Shown: in pieces, positions 16,109-23,705 of the stretch
Position numbering within the stretch: the stretch's first letter is position 1
Layout: every line of letters begins with the position of its first letter
From: an uncultured Desulfobulbaceae bacterium
Lineage (GTDB): Bacteria; Desulfobacterota; Desulfobulbia; Desulfobulbales; BM004
DNA length: 60,232 nt
NCBI GenBank assembly: GCA_947258675.1
Contig: CAMYJP010000009.1
Coordinates: 1-60,232, forward strand
Reading direction: 5' to 3'
Notes under the pieces: model-generated
Database searches by the model: none
Told to the model about the DNA's origin: nothing
What the model saw: only the letters and a program-made list of their open reading frames with translations
Program-made: the position numbers and the translations under genes

Positions 16109-17950
16109 ATGATGCAAACAATTATGAATCGGGGTGGAATATATATATTCCTCGCACTGGTTTTGTTTACAATCAACCCCATATCGATTTCTGCACAACA
16201 GTGTGGTGAACCGCTGCATGCCGAGTTTTTAGAAGCGGACAGAACGCTGCAATATGAGGCATTTATTGAGCAGTACAGCCCCTGTGAGCTGGCATTTGTC
16301 GCGGTGCAGCGACTGGCCGGTCCACATCTGATGAACAAAAGATGGCAGGGTGCTATCGATGTATTTAAAAAATATCAGGGAAAGTTTCCTGGTATGAAAG
16401 CGAGATTCAATGCTATTATATCAATTTTAGGGGAACCGGAGGAAGGCTTATTGGTTCAGAATCTTGGTCCAGGAATTAACACCAGGCAGGGAGAGTTCCG
16501 GCCGGTTCTATCAGCAGACGGGCAAAAACTGTACTTTGCTAGAAACTGCGGTGAATGTGAAGGAGGGGAAGATATTTTTGTTTCGAGACTTAATGGAGAT
16601 TATTGGGACCTGGCAACAGAAGTTGGAAAACCAGTTTCCACTAAATTCCATGAAATGCCGACCGGTATCTCTTCTGGAGGCAATACACTCTTACTGTTCG
16701 GGAACTATTCTGGTTCCTTTGGCCGTGGAGATATTTTCTATGCTGAAAAAAATGCTACATGCTGGTCGGATATCAAGCACTATCCCGACCCGATAAATAC
16801 GGAATTTTTTGAGAGTGATGCAGTAATATCAGCTGATAGCAAAGCTATATTGTTTGTTTCGGAGCGGCCAGGGAATAAAGGGAAATTTCAGAAAAAGGGT
16901 GATTTTTTTCATGGCAGTTATGGCGGCAACACAGACATATATGTTTATGTTGATCCAGGTAATGGTGCCCTCAAGGTCATTAATCTTGGAGAAACAATCA
17001 ATACTCCCTACAGTGAATACTCTCCGTTTATACACCCTGACGGTAAAACGCTCTATTTCAGTTCCGATGGCCATTACGGCCTGGGCGGGTTGGATGTCTA
17101 TAAATCAACCAGATTAAGCGAAAACTCATGGACACAATGGAGTAAACCGGTAAATTTAGGCAAGGAAATCAATGGACCTTTTAATGACTGGGGCTATCAG
17201 ATAAGTACTGCCGGTGATGTGGCATATTTTTCAGTAGCAGGTAAGGCGGGTGGCTTTGGTGAAAACGATATTTATTCCGTTGGAATGCCTGCTAAAGCCA
17301 AACCGAAAGCCGTGGTTACGGTTTCCGGCAAGGTGACTGACCCGGAGGGTAATCCCCTTAACGCCCAACTGCAATGGAATGACCTGAGTCTCATGAAATT
17401 AGTTGGTGAGAACTCCTCTGACCCGCAAACAGGAATGTATTTCATAGCACTGCCTGCAGGGCGTCAATATAGTTACTCAGCTGAAAAAGAGGGATATATT
17501 GGACGTTCGGAACATTTTGATTTGCGGGCCAAGGATGAGTTTGATGAATACAGGTTGGACATTGTCCTGTATCCTGCCGACCGACTGGAGGAAAGTGAAA
17601 CGGCCATAAGGTTTAACAATATATTTTTCGATTTTGATAAATATGAGCTGCGCAAGGAATCTTTCTTGGAATTGAAACGGTGGGTTGACTTCCTGAAAAA
17701 AAATGAAAGGCTTACTCCTGAGGTTCAGGGACACACTGACAGCATCGGAACCGATGATTATAATCTCAATTTGTCAAAAAAGCGTGCCCAGGCTGTTGCC
17801 AATTATCTCGTTCAACAGGGGATCAAGCCGGAGAGGATTTCCTCCACAGGATTTGGAGAAAGCAAACCAATAGCACCTAATGATAGCGATGCAGGTAGGC
17901 AAATGAACCGCAGGGTGGAAATCCGGTTCAGTGCCAAATCTCCGGAATAG
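16109..17950 (+). CDS. OmpA-family protein with PD40 beta-propeller repeats
   Basis: 613 residues, exported (signal peptide ending near SISAQQ). After an N-terminal region of about 110 residues come WD40-like PD40 repeats with motifs FRPVLSADGQKLYFAR, ESDAVISADSKAILFVSERP and YSPFIHPDGKTLYFSSDGH, forming a propeller. A short CarboxypepD-reg-like beta domain follows (TVSGKVTDPEGNPLNAQLQW). The C-terminal OmpA domain, from about residue 500 (NNIFFDFDKYELRKES), has the peptidoglycan-binding signature GHTDSIGTDDYNLNLSKKRA and NRRVEI. It is likely anchored to the wall, facing the periplasm. CAGGAGG lies upstream of the ATG. Monocistronic, with a terminator after it. Confidence 0.9.
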   Translation: MMQTIMNRGGIYIFLALVLFTINPISISAQQCGEPLHAEFLEADRTLQYEAFIEQYSPCELAFVAVQRLAGPHLMNKRWQGAIDVFKKYQGKFPGMKARFNAIISILGEPEEGLLVQNLGPGINTRQGEFRPVLSADGQKLYFARNCGECEGGEDIFVSRLNGDYWDLATEVGKPVSTKFHEMPTGISSGGNTLLLFGNYSGSFGRGDIFYAEKNATCWSDIKHYPDPINTEFFESDAVISADSKAILFVSERPGNKGKFQKKGDFFHGSYGGNTDIYVYVDPGNGALKVINLGETINTPYSEYSPFIHPDGKTLYFSSDGHYGLGGLDVYKSTRLSENSWTQWSKPVNLGKEINGPFNDWGYQISTAGDVAYFSVAGKAGGFGENDIYSVGMPAKAKPKAVVTVSGKVTDPEGNPLNAQLQWNDLSLMKLVGENSSDPQTGMYFIALPAGRQYSYSAEKEGYIGRSEHFDLRAKDEFDEYRLDIVLYPADRLEESETAIRFNNIFFDFDKYELRKESFLELKRWVDFLKKNERLTPEVQGHTDSIGTDDYNLNLSKKRAQAVANYLVQQGIKPERISSTGFGESKPIAPNDSDAGRQMNRRVEIRFSAKSPE

Positions 17951-17994
17951 ACGAATCACTTGACAGAGCTTATCAGCCACTTAGTGACACGGAT

Positions 17995-18036
17995 ATATCA
18001 GAGATCTTGTATGATAAAAATGGAGATCTCTGATAT
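17995..18036 (+). terminator. Long-stem hairpin after the OmpA-family gene
   Basis: ATATCAGAGATC (17995-18006) pairs perfectly with GATCTCTGATAT (18025-18036), a 12-bp stem with an 18-nt loop. The T tract after it is broken, so it is a weak terminator or a 3' stabilising hairpin. Confidence 0.55.
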
Positions 18037-18072
18037 GTCTTTATAAAGTTTTAATCTGTTTTAGGAGATACT

Positions 18073-18094
18073 ACCTCGCGGCTTGCCACGGGGT
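18073..18094. repeat. Short imperfect palindrome at the surE 3' end
   Basis: ACCTCGCGGCTTGCCACGGGGT is nearly self-complementary: 3' arm GCC-CG-GGT against 5' arm ACC-CG-GGC around a TT centre. Its GC-rich make-up stands out from the AT-rich surroundings and looks like the dispersed palindromes found after stop codons in sulfate-reducer genomes. It may also help terminate surE on the minus strand. Confidence 0.45.
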
Positions 18095-18101
18095 AATTCT
18101 T

Positions 18102-18872
18102 CTAGGTTAGTTTGTCTTCAACATCAAGGCTTCGCCATTCCCGTTTAAGCTGGTCCAGCGCCCTGTAATTGGTTAAATCGAGATGAATAGGTGTGATCGA
18201 AATATGACTTGCAGCAATCCATTTTGAGTCTGTATCATTTCCCTGATCCCAGAGAGGAGTGCCGCCCCCAATCCAAAAGTGCCGTCTGCCCCATGGGTCA
18301 TGGGTCTCTTTAATGGAGTTATCGTAGACTCTTCTTCCCTGTCTTGTAAACTTCAGACCGGCAATTTCTTTGTGAGGCAGGTTCGGTACATTGACATTCA
18401 AGAGAGTGTCCTTGGGTAATCCTTGCCGCAAGACCATTTCGGCAATTTTTTTAGCAATATAGGCAGCGGTGTTGAAGCGGAAAGGCTCTTCACCAGCCAA
18501 GGATATTGCTATCGAGGGAATTCCAAGCATTGTCCCTTCAATGGCAGCTGAGACCGTACCGGAGTAACTGATATCATCACCGAGATTCCCGCCAGGATTT
18601 ATCCCTGATATGACGAGATCAGGTTTATGCTCCAGGATTTTTCCGATGCCGATTATGACACAATCCGTGGGGGTACCATCAATTGCATATCTATTGTTTT
18701 CTGTTTTTTTAACACGCAGCGGTCTGCTCATAGTCAGCGAGTGGCTGACTGCACTGTTATCACGCTCGGGAGCAATCATAACTGAGTGGCCAATTGTGGA
18801 CATCGTTTCAAAGAGTGCTGTTATGCCCGCTGTATGGATGCCATCGTCATTTGTGACAAGGATTAACGGCAT
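18102..18872 (-). CDS. surE: 5'/3'-nucleotidase SurE
   Basis: Metal-dependent survival protein that dephosphorylates nucleoside 5'- and 3'-monophosphates. The acidic metal site is MPLILVTNDDGIHTAGI at the N-terminus, followed by ERDNSAVSHSLTMSRPLRV, the substrate loop DGTPTDCVIIG, and SGINPGGNLGDDISYSGTVSAA. 256 residues is normal. It lies 36 bp from the M48 protease gene on the same strand and probably shares its transcript. Its function is inferred from the family. Confidence 0.93.
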   Translation of the reverse strand: MPLILVTNDDGIHTAGITALFETMSTIGHSVMIAPERDNSAVSHSLTMSRPLRVKKTENNRYAIDGTPTDCVIIGIGKILEHKPDLVISGINPGGNLGDDISYSGTVSAAIEGTMLGIPSIAISLAGEEPFRFNTAAYIAKKIAEMVLRQGLPKDTLLNVNVPNLPHKEIAGLKFTRQGRRVYDNSIKETHDPWGRRHFWIGGGTPLWDQGNDTDSKWIAASHISITPIHLDLTNYRALDQLKREWRSLDVEDKLT

Positions 18873-18907
18873 TTTATTTCCTAACCTTCAAGTCTGCGAT
18901 TTATAAT

Positions 18908-20719
18908 CTACTTATATTGCTCATTTAAAAATTTTTCGATCTGTTCTTCATAATATTTGCGGTTCTCTGGGTTTTTTTCTATAGCCTTTTTTGCAGTATT
19001 TACCGCTTCCTTAATGGAACCATTTGCCCAGTAGGCCACAGCCAGTGTATCAAGGATATATCCAGTTGAACGACGTGCTGAAGCTGCAAGAGCCAGAGAT
19101 AGGGCTTTCTCCGGGTCACGCAGCATCTTATTTTCACTCACCAGTAGTACCCATGCATAGTTGTTCATTATTTCCGGATTTGAAGGTTCAATGGCCAACC
19201 CTTTGGAATAGGCTGCCAAAGCTTCAACGTCCATTTTCCTTTCCTGGTTAAGATCGCCCAAGAGGCGCAACCATAAAGCATTGTCAGGTTCCTGCATGAT
19301 TCTTTGTTTAATTATGGCTTCAGCAAAATTAGCCTCAGTCCGGCTGTCAAATGGATCTAGAGGCATGGTGCGAATGAGTCCGGCGCCGCCAGCAAGAGTC
19401 AGTACATAAAGTAAAAGACTTACATATACTTTTACATGATGTCTCCTAATAAGTGATTTATTCTGTGAGCACTTTCTCAGGAAATCGATTCGCTGACCTA
19501 TACCAAAATGGTGCCAGCTTGGCGCGTCGCGCTTACCAGTCAATCTGCCGATCTTTTCAAAAGATCTGATAAGAGAATCACTGTTACCAATAGCCTTGAA
19601 CACATAAAGATCGGCCTGTCTTTCAAAGTTTCTCATGAAAAAGCCAAAAACATACCTGAAGTAAACAATCATAATGAAAAAAAGAGGTACGGTACTCCAA
19701 AAGGCTAAAGCAGCGCTCGGTTCACCATTGGTCAAGCTTATCAGTTTGTAAAAGAACTTTGTGTTCAATAAAAGATATAGAACAGGATTTGCGATAAGAC
19801 TGAGTAACAGGCCAAAACCAAGGAAAAGCACAAGATAAAGTTGAAGATGGCGTTTTTTAACGTGACCGATTTCATGAGCGAGCACGGCTTCGAGTTCGGC
19901 AATATCAAGCGTTGTTAGCAAGGCCGGCGTAATCAACAGGTAGCGAAATTTTTTGGAAATTCCCATAACCCCTGCTGTAATAACGCGTCCCTCGAATAAG
20001 GGCCAAAGTAGAATTTCAGAAGTAAATCCTTGTTTTTTACTGAATTCTTCAATGTGGTCTCTCTCCGGCCCTGCTGGTAATGGGGTGCAGTTCCACAGCC
20101 ACTTGACAAGCCCTGGAAAAGTGGTGGCCAGAAACAAGAAAAATATTAAAAAAATCGCAGGTTCAGCCCACTGAGAGGCAGGTAATCGGTTAAGTAGGGG
20201 CAGAGGTATCAATTGAAAGATGTCGAGAATCAGTGTCAGGAAAAGCCAAGGCAGAACAACTGGAAGGTTGGTTTTGATATTAAAAAGTAAAAAAGCTCTA
20301 AGTGAATATTGGCGGTGTGCAGGGAGATCGAAAATCAAATGATAGTTTGTGCGGGATGCAGCCCACATGATACATAGGTAGAAGAAAAAAAGACATAATC
20401 CGGCAAGGTTAATAAGAACAGGGAAATACTCCGTGAAGGGAAATAAGTTAAAATAATATTTACAATCAAGTAGATATACATCAGTGGCAAAAAAGAAAAT
20501 AGCTAGAATAGAGAATTTTTGTTCAGAAGAAAAATAATGGCTGTCAGTGTCAATTCTATAACCTCTATGTTCATGAAGCGCCCAACGATAATAAATAATG
20601 GCTTTAATTAAAAAAACAGGAAGGCTAAAATGTAAAGGAAGTTGCGGAGCGTCAGGTACACTACTCGTAGAGAAAATCAGAATCACAACAAGAAAGTAGA
20701 GCAGATTGTTGTATATCAA
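18908..20719 (-). CDS. M48-family membrane zinc protease with C-terminal TPRs
   Basis: 603 residues. Several N-terminal membrane helices (IYNNLLYFLVVILIFS, FSILAIFFFATDVYLL, and more) precede a cytosol-facing catalytic domain with the HEIGHVKKRH zinc motif (HExxH) and the third ligand region ERQADLYVFKAIG. Two further TM segments follow the HEIGH motif. The last about 110 residues have TPR sequence, such as ALWLRLLGDLNQERKMDVEA and PEIMNNYAWVLLVSENKML. The layout matches Ste24/HtpX-type proteases with fused TPRs; a role in membrane protein quality control is inferred. The start is taken at ATG 20719. A large palindrome lies just upstream. Confidence 0.9.
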   Translation of the reverse strand: MIYNNLLYFLVVILIFSTSSVPDAPQLPLHFSLPVFLIKAIIYYRWALHEHRGYRIDTDSHYFSSEQKFSILAIFFFATDVYLLDCKYYFNLFPFTEYFPVLINLAGLCLFFFYLCIMWAASRTNYHLIFDLPAHRQYSLRAFLLFNIKTNLPVVLPWLFLTLILDIFQLIPLPLLNRLPASQWAEPAIFLIFFLFLATTFPGLVKWLWNCTPLPAGPERDHIEEFSKKQGFTSEILLWPLFEGRVITAGVMGISKKFRYLLITPALLTTLDIAELEAVLAHEIGHVKKRHLQLYLVLFLGFGLLLSLIANPVLYLLLNTKFFYKLISLTNGEPSAALAFWSTVPLFFIMIVYFRYVFGFFMRNFERQADLYVFKAIGNSDSLIRSFEKIGRLTGKRDAPSWHHFGIGQRIDFLRKCSQNKSLIRRHHVKVYVSLLLYVLTLAGGAGLIRTMPLDPFDSRTEANFAEAIIKQRIMQEPDNALWLRLLGDLNQERKMDVEALAAYSKGLAIEPSNPEIMNNYAWVLLVSENKMLRDPEKALSLALAASARRSTGYILDTLAVAYWANGSIKEAVNTAKKAIEKNPENRKYYEEQIEKFLNEQYK

Positions 20720-20758
20720 AATGCTTTCTCCTACTGAAAGGTCAAGGTAATTAGTGCG

Positions 20759-20836
20759 CCGACAGAATGATTAAATGGCTATTGGTAGGTAGCAATATGA
20801 AAACAACCAAATACCGGTTGTTTGGATGGCTGTCGG
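20759..20836. repeat. Nested palindrome upstream of the M48 protease gene
   Basis: Outer arms CCGACAG (20759-20765) and CTGTCGG (20830-20836) enclose an inner hairpin AAACAACC (20801-20808) with GGTTGTTT (20816-20823) and a 7-nt loop. An A-rich run follows on the plus strand. It lies 40 bp before the protease start, so it could be an operator/leader structure for that minus-strand gene or a fossil of a mobile palindrome. I cannot decide. The remaining bases up to about 21080 hold nothing clear. Confidence 0.4.
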
Positions 20837-21080
20837 AATTAAAAAAATCTCTCGCAATGATTTAAACAAAAAATACAATTATATTAACAGGTTATTGCCA
20901 CGTGCGCTGGAAAGATAAACTATATCGATAAAAACGATACCGGTCAAGCAAACAATGATATCATGAATCATTCGCCAATAACCCAAAAAGCAAGTCAAAA
21001 TCTTTAGATTTTTTTGATTCTTTTTCTAAAAACGCCTGTTTTCGGTAAGTATAACACTTCTATTTTTACACATTTAATAG

Positions 21081-21110
21081 TTGACAAAGAATGCATGGGG
21101 GGGTAATTAT
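21081..21110 (+). promoter_or_regulatory. Predicted sigma-70 promoter of the tRNA gene
   Basis: Consensus -35 TTGACA (21081-21086) is followed by an 18-nt spacer containing a G7 run and a -10-like AATTAT (21105-21110); TAATTA at 21104 gives a 17-nt spacer. The tRNA begins 24 nt after it. Confidence 0.55.
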
Positions 21111-21133
21111 AAATGTTTGTACAGCGTTTATTT

Positions 21134-21210
21134 GGGCCTATAGCTCAGTTGGCTAGAGCCACCGGCTCATAACCGGTCGGTCCCTGGTTCGAGTCCAGGT
21201 AGGCCCACCA
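21134..21210 (+). tRNA. tRNA with CAT anticodon, probably Ile2 (lysidine) rather than Met
   Basis: 77 nt with CCA encoded. Acceptor arms GGGCCTA and TAGGCCC pair fully, the D stem is GCTC/GAGC, and the anticodon stem ACCGG/CCGGT presents CTCATAA (anticodon CAT at 21168-21170). The T arm CCTGG-TTCGAGT-CCAGG is intact. The paired G1-C72 excludes an initiator tRNA. C4-G69 and C5-G68 pairs, which I recall as TilS identity elements for Ile2 in E. coli, are present, so AUA-reading tRNA-Ile is favoured over elongator Met. Confidence 0.93.
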
Positions 21211-21382
21211 AATATGCTTGTTTTCAGGTAGATACAACAGTTACCTGCTGTTTTAATACTTTGATATTGATTGTATTATGTGGAGCTGCTGTCTTAATTG
21301 GCAGAAAAAAATTCCAGATGTCGTTCCACCTGAGCAGCCGCCAAGCAATATATAATGAATGAATATCACATTAAATTTATTA

Positions 21383-21399
21383 AGCGCCTTTTTTGTTTT
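21383..21399 (+). repeat. 17-bp direct repeat, left copy
   Basis: AGCGCCTTTTTTGTTTT occurs at 21383-21399 and again, identical, at 21617-21633. The copies bracket a ~217-bp segment holding a 61-codon open frame just downstream of the tRNA. It may be a footprint of insertion or duplication, or T-rich coincidence. Confidence 0.45.
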
Positions 21400-21432
21400 T
21401 TAAAGCGTTTTTTTTTACTACAATTTCCAGTA

Positions 21433-21618
21433 ATGGGTGAAAAAGTTGTTCCTTTTGGAACCTATTACCCCAAAGGGGACGGTTCCATAACAATAGGGAA
21501 AGCTAAAAGTAAATTTCATCATGTAACAAAAAAGAGTGATCTTTGGGGAGAGTTTTTACCCAAAAATTACCAAGGCCGAACGGTCTCCATTTTTCCGAAG
21601 GTGCATCCTCATGGGTAG
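21433..21618 (+). CDS. Small unknown protein between a tRNA and the Nif3-family gene
   Basis: 61 codons from ATG 21433, beginning MGEKVVPFGTYYPKGDGS with GKAKSKFHHVTKKSD later, and ending IFPKVHPHG. The amino-acid mix (Gly, Lys, aromatic, few rare residues) is protein-like rather than random, but no family is recognised and no Shine-Dalgarno is seen. The longer frame from 21355 has a T-rich, unconvincing N-terminus. The stop TAG lies inside the right copy of a 17-bp direct repeat. It could be a real small gene or a piece of a lost one. Confidence 0.35.
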   Translation: MGEKVVPFGTYYPKGDGSITIGKAKSKFHHVTKKSDLWGEFLPKNYQGRTVSIFPKVHPHG

Positions 21619-21633
21619 CGCCTTTTTTGTTTT
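21617..21633 (+). repeat. 17-bp direct repeat, right copy
   Basis: Identical to the sequence at 21383-21399. It overlaps the end of the 61-codon frame and lies 24 bp before the Nif3-family gene. Confidence 0.45.
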
Positions 21634-21656
21634 GACAGGCAGGTCAACACAGTGTT

Positions 21657-22505
21657 ATGGCTCAACAGGTTTATATAAATAATCTCCTTGCAGCGCTGGA
21701 AAACATTGCTTCTTTCACACTTGCTGAAACATGGGATAATGTGGGCCTTATGGTTGGGACTCCTACCCAGGAAGTTACGGGGGTGCTTGTTGCCCTGGAT
21801 CCTACTGAAAATCTTCTGGATGAGGCGCAGCAACAGGGGCTTAATGTGATTGTTACTCACCACCCGTTGATTTTTCACCCCCTGAAGGCTGTTCGTACTG
21901 ATTCATCAACCGGGAGATTTTTGCAAAAGGCCCTTAGCAAGGATATTTCCGTGATTGGATGCCATACTAATCTTGATGTGGCATTGGGTGGAGTAAGCGA
22001 TACTTTGGCTCTTACTTTGGGACTAATTGATGTGCTGCCACTCATTTCCAACCTGAACAAACCCGGAGTCAATAGTATGCAACAAACAGCGGGCTTTGGG
22101 AGGTTTGGCCGTTTTCCTGAACCACTGTCATCAGAAAATTTTATAAACCGCTTACACAGGGTTCTTGATCTTTCTGTTCTTGCGATAGCAGGCAGACTGC
22201 CATTGGAAATATTGACTGTAGCTGTATGCGGCGGCAGCGGTTCTGACCTGGCTAAGGCAGCAATGGAAAAAGGTGCCCAAATTTATATTACAGGTGAAGT
22301 AAAACATTCTGTGGCCAGATGGGCTGAAGCAAATAATTTTTGCGTTATAGATGCGGGACATTTTGCCACAGAGAATCCAGCAGTGACGGTATTGGTTAAT
22401 TCTTTGGAAAAAGCCTTCGCTGATCAGGGTAAAACAATAGCTATCCGGGCCACGGAGAGGCAGAAAGGTCCTTTTGTATTTCATTACATGTCAGACATAG
22501 TGTGA
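21657..22505 (+). CDS. Nif3-like dinuclear metal-centre protein
   Basis: 282 residues of the NIF3/YbgI family, toroidal hexamers binding two metals. Visible: ETWDNVGLMVGTP near the N-terminus, VLVALDPTENLLDEA, VTHHPLIFHP with the metal-binding His pair, IGCHTNLDVALGGVSDTLA, and the C-terminal ITGEVKHSVARWAEANNFCVIDAGHFATE. It may act as a GTP cyclohydrolase-like or otherwise unknown hydrolase; family function is not settled. The downstream zinc-ribbon gene is 65 bp away, the classic neighbour for this family. Confidence 0.92.
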   Translation: MAQQVYINNLLAALENIASFTLAETWDNVGLMVGTPTQEVTGVLVALDPTENLLDEAQQQGLNVIVTHHPLIFHPLKAVRTDSSTGRFLQKALSKDISVIGCHTNLDVALGGVSDTLALTLGLIDVLPLISNLNKPGVNSMQQTAGFGRFGRFPEPLSSENFINRLHRVLDLSVLAIAGRLPLEILTVAVCGGSGSDLAKAAMEKGAQIYITGEVKHSVARWAEANNFCVIDAGHFATENPAVTVLVNSLEKAFADQGKTIAIRATERQKGPFVFHYMSDIV

Positions 22506-22570
22506 TAAAATATGCCGCTGATATATGATCAAGGAATAATAGATTTAACATATTATTAAGGAGAACGGAA

Positions 22571-23290
22571 TTGAACGAAGAAATTAAACAACTGACAGAA
22601 CTACAGGTCATTGATCTTGAAATAGCAAAACTGGATGCAGAAATTGATGCGGGCCAAGCTGAAGTGGATATGCTTGGCAAGGCTTTTGAAGATCGAAAAG
22701 GATCAATTGAAGAAATCAAGCAAAAGATTGAGGCGGCGGAAAGCCGGCATCGGGAGTTGGAGGCAGAGCACGCCGATGAACTTGGACGCATTAAAGACCG
22801 GCAGTCGAAAATGATGCAAGTTCAGACTAACAGAGAGTATCAGAGCCTTTTAAAAGAAATTGAAGATGGCAAAAAGGCCAATAAGTCAAGAGAAGATGAG
22901 CTTGTTCAAATTATGGAATCAACTGAAACTCTTACTGCTTTGATTAAAGAACAAGAAGAGCTCTGTAAAAAAGAAGAAAAAGCTCTTGCCGGCGAAACAA
23001 AAAAGCTAAGCAGTTTTTCATCCAAACTGAATACCAAAAAAGCGGTAATAGAAAAAAAGAGAAATGGCAAAATTGAAGGATTCAGCAAGAATTTACTAAG
23101 AAAGTATAATACTCTTCGTGAACGAAGAAATGGCAGGGCTGTAGTAGGAGTCATAAATGGAGTTTGCCAGGGATGCTTCATGAGTATCCCTCCCCAGCAG
23201 TTCAATGAACTCCTAAGGGGGGACCAAATGCTGTTTTGCCCAACCTGTCAGCGGATTATTTACCACCAGGCAGAGAATACCAAAGAATAA
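22571..23290 (+). CDS. Coiled-coil protein with C4 zinc ribbon (DUF164 / CdsZ-like)
   Basis: 239 residues: a long antiparallel coiled coil (about residues 5-180, rich in E, K, A, Q), then a C-terminal zinc ribbon CQGCFMSIPPQQFNELLRG and CPTCQRII. The RNGRAVVGVINGVCQGC junction is the family signature. It starts at TTG 22571 with AGGAG about 8 nt upstream. It follows the Nif3-family gene, as it does in many genomes. Possible roles are nucleic-acid or protein scaffolding; no function is established from this sequence. Confidence 0.88.
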   Translation: MNEEIKQLTELQVIDLEIAKLDAEIDAGQAEVDMLGKAFEDRKGSIEEIKQKIEAAESRHRELEAEHADELGRIKDRQSKMMQVQTNREYQSLLKEIEDGKKANKSREDELVQIMESTETLTALIKEQEELCKKEEKALAGETKKLSSFSSKLNTKKAVIEKKRNGKIEGFSKNLLRKYNTLRERRNGRAVVGVINGVCQGCFMSIPPQQFNELLRGDQMLFCPTCQRIIYHQAENTKE

Positions 23291-23327
23291 ACAGCTGTAC
23301 TTCTAAATTCTTAAATGAATATAGATT

Positions 23328-23682
23328 GGAGTGGGTGCATGATCGCTGGTTCGCCAAAGGTGGATCAGAGGAAAGTCCGAACTCCGCAGGGCAGAGTGGT
23401 TCGTAACACGAACTGGGGGTAACCCTAAGGAAAGTGCCACAGAAAATATACCGCCTCCTCAGCGGGGTAAGGGTGAAAAGGTGAGGTAAGAGCTCACCGC
23501 TTTCATGGTGACATGAAAGGCATGGTAAACCCCACTCGGAGCAAGACCAAATAGAGAAACGTTTGAGGGCTGCTCGTCCGAGTTTCCGGGTAGGTTGCAA
23601 GAGATGTCGGGTGACCGCCATCCTAGATAAATGATCATGATCCGCCTGAGGCGGAGACAGAATTCGGCTTATAGCCCACTCC
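23328..23682 (+). ncRNA. rnpB: RNase P RNA, bacterial type A
   Basis: The catalytic RNA for tRNA 5' maturation. The closing helix P1 is GGAGTGGG at the 5' end with CCCACTCC at the 3' end. The universal core GAGGAAAGTCC (P4 5' strand) is at about 23368, and the matching ACAGAATTCGGCTTA near 23656 closes P4. The specificity-domain GTAAACCCCACTCGGAGCAA and AAATAG lie between. A T8 tract follows directly as the terminator. It sits between the zinc-ribbon gene and ispDF. Confidence 0.95.
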
Positions 23683-23705
23683 ATTTTTTTCTCCATACTT
23701 GAATA

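Noticed and set aside
21278..21353. 24-codon frame ending PPEQPPSNI after the tRNA
   Set aside because: Too short and unsupported; a Pro-rich ending alone is not evidence.
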